Source: Myotis daubentonii (taxonomy: Eukaryota; Chordata; Mammalia; Chiroptera; Vespertilionidae). From it: a DNA stretch of 64,000 nucleotides. The position numbers were made by a program, and so were the translations under genes. Every line of letters starts with the position of its first letter. The first letter of the stretch is position 1. This document shows, in pieces, positions 56,985 through 64,000 of this stretch. The stretch spans positions 58,004,093 through 58,068,092 of the forward strand of contig NC_081849.1 of the NCBI RefSeq assembly GCF_963259705.1. The letters are read 5' to 3'. The notes under the pieces were generated by a model. That model saw nothing but the letters and a program-made list of their open reading frames with translations. It was not told the DNA's origin and made no database searches.

Positions 56985-57770
56985 AAATTTGTTATGCTGA
57001 GGTATACAATTCAGTGATTTTGTTTAGTATATTCACAAAGTTGTGCACCACCATGATTTAATTCTAGGACATCCCCCCCCAAAAGTAACCCCCATACCCA
57101 TCAACCCCCTAGTGTCCTATTCCCTATGCCAGTGATGGCGAACCTTTTGAGCTTGGCGTGTCAGCATTTTGAAAAAACCCGAACTTAACTCTGGTGCCGT
57201 GTCACCTATAGAAATTTTTTGATATTTGCCACCACAGTAAAACAAAGACTTATATTTTTGATATTTACTTTATATATTTAAATGCCATTTAACAAAGAAA
57301 AATCAACCAAAAAAATGAGTTCGTGTGTCATAGGTTCGCCATCACTGCCTATGCTTTCAAATCCCCAACCGCACCCCTGGTAGCCACTAATCTACTTTAT
57401 GTCTCTATGGACTTACCCACTTGCCTATTCTGGACATTTCATCGAAAGGAGTTATATAGTCTTTTGTCTTTTTTGAATGATTTATTTCCCTTAATATAAT
57501 GTTTTCAAGGTTCACCCTTGTTATAGCAGGTATCAATACCACATTCCCTTTCATTGCCAAATAATATTTCATTCTCTGTGTGTGTATTGCATTTCATTTA
57601 TTCATTTATCAGTTGCTGGGCATTTGGGTTGTTTCTACCTTTCTACCTTCTGGTTAGTGATTAATGCTGCTTTAAACATTCATGTAAAAATTGTGGTGTG
57701 AGCATATGTTCTCTTGGGCTAAGACTGGACTTGCTGGGCCATATGGTAATCCTGTTCACTTTTTAAGAAA
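56985..57770 (-). mobile_element. Old LINE-1 3' end, split by a hAT MITE
   Basis: Reverse old-L1 words: GGTATACAATTCAGTGATTT, AGTATATTCACAAAGTTGTG, GGTAGCCACTAATCTACTTT, ATAATGTTTTCAAGGTTCAC. The MITE at 57130-57347 sits in it. Confidence 0.75.
57130..57347 (-). mobile_element. hAT MITE, family B, 218 bp
   Basis: Terminal repeats CAGTGATGGCGAACCTTTTG and AGGTTCGCCATCACTG, same family as 4633-4868. Flanks CCCTATGC and CCTATGC share seven bases. Confidence 0.88.
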
Positions 57771-60244
57771 CCTCTTTAGCATATAATATTTTAATTTTAC
57801 TATATCAAATGAATTAAATAATTTTCTTTTTGTAGGAGTCTCACAAATAATGCATTTAGGGTCCATTATCTTCAAATATCTAATAATAATACCAACAAGA
57901 GTTCTTCAGTATAGGTCTTTATAAAGACAAAAATAGGATCAATAAAAAATGCTGAAATTTTTCCTTAGAGTTAGAATCTAAATATATTTCTTTGAAATAT
58001 GTAAATCTGAATTTTACCAGTTACATATGCTTATTCATCAAAAGTTTAAGAAATATACAATGGGTCTTATTACCAACTTCCAATCCTTCCTCACACGGAA
58101 CAGATGATAATATCTGTTCTAAATTAACTACAAGATTGCTCTCTGTTCTCTCTAGATATTTTTCCTTCTAGATTCTACTGGTAAAGCTCAGTATCTTATC
58201 TTTCCTGCCCTCAGCCATCTCTCAGGACCCATTACTATTTTTCAAGGGTCTTATTCTCCTTGTCTACTTTTCCAATTGTTTGGATTTCACTTTAAGTACC
58301 ACTCCCTTTTCCAATGAGGCCCACAACATTCTTGCTAACATAAGGAAGTCTGTTCACACTCTGTTAACAGGGCTCTGAGTCTCTGTAAATTCCATTTCAC
58401 TGAGCATTCTTCTTCCAGCGGGTCTCAACCTTGGCCTCCTGTGATAAAATGTTGTAGCCTTTTAATGAGAAGAATAGCCTACAGACTATGGTCCCAGCAG
58501 AAAAGATACCCGCAACTGTATCAACATACGAGTTCCAAGTGCTTCCTGGGTAACATCATTAAATACGACCCCACTCCCATCTCCGTGAACCAGTTCCTAG
58601 TTGATCATTCTGCACCGTGTTTCCCTCCCCTGGAAGGAGAGGGGTAAGGTGATCTTTTCTAGATGATCAAAGTTTACAGTTATCTTTACGACCAGTGCAG
58701 AGGGGGAAAACGCACAAACATTTAAACGCTTGTAGAAGCAAATGCATTTTCCAAGCATGCTTTACAATGTTTTCTCTGCCTTCCTTTTCCTTTTACAGTC
58801 AATGCCTATGTGAGTTTTTCTTTCATGAGCATCAGTATTCTTTGCTTAGAGGACAGTGTCTCTAATGGTAAATGCAAACAAAAACGTGTCTCCTGCCCTG
58901 AAGGGAGCATGTCTGTGAGGGAAGGGAGGACAGAGTGATGATTTCTCCTCTCTGCTAGAAAATGAAGACTGAGTAAACTTTCATAGTTTAACATATATCA
59001 CTGCTAGAGAATTAAAGGACAATTTGTAAACTTCCTGAGAATTATGGTACTGTTGCTGTGTTGGATGATGTTGTTAATCAAACAGCAAGATGGACTTGAC
59101 AAAATATCATTTTTTTTACTTTACTTTTTTGTGGGTTTTTGGCCTACTATCAAAGCAAGGATAAAAGAGTCATTTACTTTAGTGACATCTACAGGCACTT
59201 TTAGAGAAAAACATTCTCAACTCCTCTTTGTAACTGAATTGACCCAATCAGGAATTCCTGCGTGGATTCAGACTAATGGTTAGTGGTCTTAGGTATGGTA
59301 CTTGGTATATAGAAGGCGGACTTTATCCCAGATTTAGTAGAGTCTTAAAATACATCCATTTGTCTCCAAAACGAACCTTCTTAAATGCCTTCTTAAATCT
59401 TGATTTCTCCCACTCTATCCCATCCATATTTGTCCAATGAAAACTTAGTATTACTATTTGGTCTTGATACTGAACTAAAACAATGTAAGTATCTCCAATT
59501 AGTTTATCTATGCCTGGTCCACTTATATAAATTGTGCCTTCTAGGGATTCAACTAGATAAGGGGATACTAACAATTTCTCATGCATGCACTGCTGCTATC
59601 CTCACACTTCCCGAGCTGCAGAAATGTGTGGTCCTTTCTACACTATGCTATATGGTACTGTAAGTAGAAAAGCTGAAAACTTCTTGGGAGTGGCCTCAAT
59701 TATCAGATCAGAGTTGGAAGACTATAGGAGACAATGGGTTGAGTAACCTTGAAAGAGCTTCAGCCAAGACAACCTGTCACTTGCCAACAACTGAGTGACC
59801 CCAGGGTAGCAAAACTGTGGAGTGGTTGGTACCACTAGAGCAGCAGAGAGCAAGATGAAATGCTTAGCTGGAGAGCACGTTTCCCATGGCAAGAGGCTGT
59901 GAGGTCAGGGATGGGGGAGGGGCAGGGTGCCCGATTAAAGGGAGAGCCAGCCTCAGGAGCTTGCCACGACAGAGCACTTGACAGTTGAGATACAGCTCCA
60001 AACAGCACCAGCTAAGTATATACAACTTTTTTTCCTTCCTTCATGTCTCACTCCACTGTCCCATCCAAACCTGAAGAATCCAGAGGCAAAGGATGGAAGT
60101 GAAAAAGATAGGAAACCAGAAAGAGAGAAGGCTCCCTGCATCCCTTCCTTACTCTCTGGGTTTGACACAAGAGAACGGTTGAAATGGGCATAAGAAGTTC
60201 AGTTCAGTTCAGACGATATTTTTAATACCTTAGAAATGAAACTG
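57771..60244. other. Unassigned sequence
   Basis: About 2.5 kb with no named repeat. Overlapping frames of 87 codons on both strands at 59323-59663 show no known domain. Confidence 0.4.
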
Positions 60245-60245
60245 A

Positions 60246-60443
60246 GCCCTAGCCGGTTTGGCTCAGTGGATAGAGCGTCGGCCTACAGACTGAAGGGTCA
60301 CAGGTTTGATTCTGGTCAAGGGCATATGCCTGGGTTGCAGGCTCGATCCCCAGTAGGGGGTGTGCAGGAGGCAGCTGATCAATGATTCACTCTCATCATT
60401 GATGTTTCTATCTCTCTCTCCCTCTCCCTTCCTCTCTGAAATC
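60246..60443 (+). mobile_element. Ves SINE
   Basis: Head CCCTAGCCGGTTTGGCTCAG, B-box-like GGTTTGATTCTGG, body CCCAGTAGGGGGTGTGCAGG. Its tail has become a (GAAA)n microsatellite. Confidence 0.93.
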
Positions 60444-60469
60444 GAAAGAAAGAAAGAAAGAAAGAAAAA

Positions 60470-60553
<84 letters not shown>

Positions 60554-60584
60554 AAAAGAAAGAAAGAAAAAGAAAGAAAGAAAA
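60444..60584. repeat. (GAAA)n microsatellite, 141 nt
   Basis: A purine-only run directly continuing the SINE 3' end. Confidence 0.95.
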
Positions 60585-63445
60585 CAGAAAGTGACCAGAT
60601 AATATCATCTAGGTGTGAGGAAGGAATACATGACAGAGTAGTTTTCAAAAATGGTAGGAGAAAAAAATAAAGCTATTTTGTAATGTTACACTGCCGAGTC
60701 TAGCCCATTGAGTTGGTCCAATTGGGATTCTACATTCTACTATCTTTTCTTTCAGCTAATACATCACTTAATTTTAGGAAGGGCTTGAGTATAAAGGGGG
60801 GTATTTTTGTCCATGTTCAAAATTTCATTAAAAAAACCTCACAGGTGAGAGTTATTTTAAAATATATGTATTTTAATGACAAAGGCAAATTTATCATTTT
60901 TAATTTATATCGCCTTCATTTAAATTTTTCTTCCTCATAAAAATACTTTATATAGAATTTTACCTCTGTTCTAAGAGACACAGAGGGTAAACTTCGGGGA
61001 CTTCTCTTCTGCACTTTTTAAAACCAGACTTTTGATCCCCCAACCCTTCTAGTCCTCAAAGTGAAGACTTCATATTGTGTGATCCCAGTAAAGTTTGGTA
61101 TCAGTGTCTGAAAGTGTCTGCCGTCTGTGAAGGCTAATTTATCTTTGCTGAAGACTCTTCTGGGTTCCCCACCCATCCCTCCTAGGAGGAAGTTCCCGTG
61201 GCCAGAATGGCTTTCCTAGGAGACTGTCCTGCAGACAGACTTATACTGCTCAGACATAAGGATTTTGAAACTTTACAAATATTTATCAAAAGGATTTACA
61301 GATGCTTGGTTTTCATAACTGCCTGTTAATACGACCGCCACATCAGCTGCCTAAAAAACACAAAGGATTACTCATCAGACAGAAACATAAATGATGAAAC
61401 ACAAAAGACCCACTAGCAATTATAGAGCCCCCCGTGGACCAGAGGCAATGAAGATGAGGGTCCAAGGAAAGGTTTCTGGAGTTGTTTATTTATCCCAGGT
61501 AGGATGAATCGTGCTGTGCGGGTAAGGGTAATGAAATATAAGAATAGGGGAGAGAGTGTTTTCAAGAACCAACGTGCTGATAGCAAAGACCAGGAAGTAG
61601 TGATATGTGTTGCACAAATATCCACTTCCTTGTTCCTTGATACACAGAAGGTACAGCCACACCATTGAGTCATCCGGCAGCTGCCGCTCTCATCTCTAGC
61701 AATCTCCCATCTTCCTAGGGTCTTCCACGAGAACTCGGGCCACCCTTGAGATTCAAGGACATAGTGGACGGGGAAGAGAAGCATTTTTGTGTGTCCTTCC
61801 CTCTTCCTCATCACCTCCAGGACTCAGGAGAGCAGGAGCCAGTTCAGTGCCCACTGCGGGTGGAGGAGTCTGATTCGGGTACAGCTCTAGTCAGCCTGAG
61901 AGGCAGTGTTAACAAAATGACAATGACTACACAAATCTGTCCACCCTTGAGCATTTCTACTCTCCTTCTCCCACTTCGTCTTTCTCCCCATCCCAAGAGC
62001 CCTTTGAAAAAACTCTGCTAGGGAAAAGTAACAACCACCACCCCACCACGCTCATCAAGCGCGTCCTCTCACACATCACTACTTGAGGTAGCGAATGTGC
62101 TCTGGGGAATATGAACTCAAAGAGCAGAGCAATGCGGCATCTTAGAAGTGCAAACACTAGAAGGAAAATCCTGCATAGTGCATACTAAAGTAGAATTAGT
62201 AGAGCAAAACCAAGATTTGAAACTAAGCATATGAAATACCTTTAAAGAGAGAAGACTGAAAGCAAGAAATGGGAAAGGAGTGAGGGGCAAGGTGGGGGGG
62301 GGTGTCATTTTTTTTTTAAGTGGAGCTGCTACTTTGAAAAAAAATAATTTAATAGATTGATTAACTATCATGATAGATACAGTTGCAGAACTAGAAGATT
62401 AAGTGGTGGAATTTGCCAGAAGGTGGTGCAGTATATTCCCCAAAGTATTGCTTAACCCATTTTAAACAACCCTCTCTCCGTTACTATCCCAATACAAGCC
62501 TCTCTTTTCAGAAAACCATTTCTTCCCCTTATTCAAGTCATAATTGAAATACCTTCACCTCCATTCACATTACTGAACTGTAAATATAACATACTAGGAC
62601 CCAGTATCTATACTCAGATTACTTCACAGTTCTATCTAAGAACTTGGGTTGCTGGTGGATACCTGGCTATGTTTGTGTAAACAAAGTGTTAATCCTGGTG
62701 ACTATGTCCAACCCAAGATGGTTTGGCCTCAGACATTTTCATTTCCAGGAATTAAAATTGCCAGTGATCAACACCTCTATCTTGTCCCACCCCACAAAAG
62801 ATGGCAAATATATTGCTAGATGGACCAAAAAATTTAAATCCCTTTTCATCAGGTACCTTACTTAGCATGTGGAGTAAGACTTGACATGTTCAAGGAAATA
62901 TTTATGCTGGTATTCAAGGATCTTCCCCTCAAAAATGAAACAAAATGAACATCTTTAAGAATTTGCAATATATTTTTTTATATCAAGTACATGAATAGAT
63001 TTAAACATACTAAACTCCACCTATTCTTTTGGTCTGGAGGAAAACAATTTGGACTGGGACTACCTCCAAGCTCTACACATAGCCTCAATACTAGTTTGGG
63101 ATGCCATAACCGGCAGAGTCCCCCTCCCCACCACCTATTACTACATGTATTATAAATAGTCACTATTTGAATTACAAAATGCTTTTCCTGAGACCTCAGA
63201 ATTTGAAATTATGCCTCCAAAATTTTAGATTCAGATAAGACATATAACATGAATTCCCAGATCAAAAGTGGGACATTCATTTCATGCACAGGACAAAAGT
63301 TTATTAAACATCTACATGGGCCAGACATATTTTTAAATTACAGTAAAGAAAAATCCCCATATTCATGAAAATAATTTGTTACTTGAAAGTTAGATTTCAG
63401 AGAAAGAAAATCATTTACGTTAGTTGTCTTTAAAATCCCAAATAT
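60585..63445. other. Unassigned sequence
   Basis: About 2.9 kb with no named repeat. A minus frame of 133 codons (61413-61814) has no known domain or gene context. A G-run lies near 62294. Confidence 0.4.
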
Positions 63446-63689
63446 TCTACATAATAAAAACCTAATATGCAAATCAACCAAACTGCAGAACAACCAGTCA
63501 CTATGACACGCACTGACCACCAGGGGGCACACACTCAACGAAGGAGCTGCCCACAGGCCCCAGGCCAGCCAAGTCAGGTGCCGGGGGGGGGCCCCCAATC
63601 GTCCCTCTGGTTGCCCCACAGATCAGCCCTGATTGCTGGCCAGGCCTGGGACCCTACCCATGTACAAATTTCATGCACCGAGCCTCTAG
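63446..63689 (+). mobile_element. Helitron (HeliBat type), 244 bp
   Basis: 5' TCTACATAATAAAAACC with octamer ATGCAAAT at 63467-63474; 3' hairpin-like TGTACAAATTTCATGCA then GAGCCTCTAG. It holds CCACCAGGGGGCAC at 63517-63530, but the inverted partner is truncated. Confidence 0.9.
63517..63530 (+). promoter_or_regulatory. CTCF-like motif in Helitron
   Basis: CCACCAGGGGGCAC contains the CTCF core; inferred only. Confidence 0.5.
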
Positions 63690-63915
63690 TAATATATGAC
63701 AGCATTGGCTTTCAATGTATTGATTTTAGTATTCTACGATCCACAGATAATGATAGTACCTTAAACATAGAAATGTTTTCCTCCAGAAGAAACCTGAAAT
63801 GTATTTAAAAAGTACTGAAATACATGTCTTGTGTAAGCAATTAATAAGAAATGTGAATCTGACTCAGATTTAATGCTGTCCTCTGCTTCTTTTTACTGTA
63901 AAATATATTTTTAAA
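63690..63915. other. Unassigned AT-rich sequence
   Basis: No recognised feature between two Helitrons. Confidence 0.4.
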
Positions 63916-64000
63916 TCTTATAATAATAAAAGCCTAATATGCAAATCAACCAAATGGCAGAAGGACTGGTGGAACGATGGGTCACTATGATGTGCATTGA
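63916..64000 (+). mobile_element. Helitron 5' end, cut by window edge
   Basis: TCTTATAATAATAAAAGCC follows host A; octamer ATGCAAAT at 63939-63946 and the start of the TCACTATGATGTGCATTGA block match the other HeliBat 5' ends. The rest lies outside. Confidence 0.88.

Noticed and set aside
60360..60648. Lys/Glu-rich and Phe/Leu/Ser-rich frames
   Set aside because: Translations of (GAAA)n on the two strands.

Overview
This window is mammalian nuclear DNA, and its repeats point to a vesper bat (family Vespertilionidae). Four repeat groups occur together: tRNA-derived Ves SINEs, Helitrons of the HeliBat type (5' TC, 3' hairpin plus CTAG), several hAT MITE families including two SPIN ('Space Invader') copies, and a DD41D-type mariner. 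Among mammals, abundant young Helitrons are established only for vesper bats. The species cannot be named from this sequence.

I find no protein-coding exon of a host gene, no RNA gene, no CRISPR and no prokaryotic feature. The protein-like signals I could recognise belong to transposons: LINE-1 ORF1/ORF2 relics and a broken mariner transposase. The longer open frames lie inside GC-rich Helitrons or simple repeats and look accidental. The window is therefore intergenic or deep intronic.

Layout. 0.4-5.2 kb: three hAT MITE families, a Ves SINE and a LINE-1 3' end. 5.6-7.4 kb: a MIR whose tail grew into (ATT)n and was split by a Helitron, then a LINE-1 3' end split by the mariner. 7.4-8.5 kb: an L2 remnant carrying a hAT MITE. 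9.4-10.8 kb: a twin-primed LINE-1 with target-site duplications. 11.9 kb: the second SPIN. 13.7-14.5 kb: an old LINE-1. 16-29 kb: MER5A/MER20-type relics, Ves SINEs, LINE-1 3' ends and two Helitrons, one nested in a SINE that is itself nested in an older DNA transposon. 29.3-36 kb: mostly unassigned sequence with one Helitron. 36-40 kb: old LINE-1 5' regions carrying a Helitron and a Ves SINE. 40.6-41.2 kb: a possible LTR. 44.4-49 kb: three Helitrons, one with a nine-copy array of about 82 bp. 51.4-52 kb: a longer hAT copy with a perfect 34-bp hairpin. 52.9-53.4 kb: a SINE followed by a 251-nt pure purine tract. 54.4-57.8 kb: an MLT1-like LTR, a 32-bp minisatellite and an old LINE-1 split by a MITE. 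60-64 kb: a SINE with a long (GAAA)n tail and two more Helitrons, the last cut by the window edge.

The most interesting signals are the mariner, the inverted CTCF-like motif pairs carried by the Helitrons, the shared nnnTAnnn target sites of all dated hAT copies, the 34-bp hairpin element, and the palindromic Helitron array.
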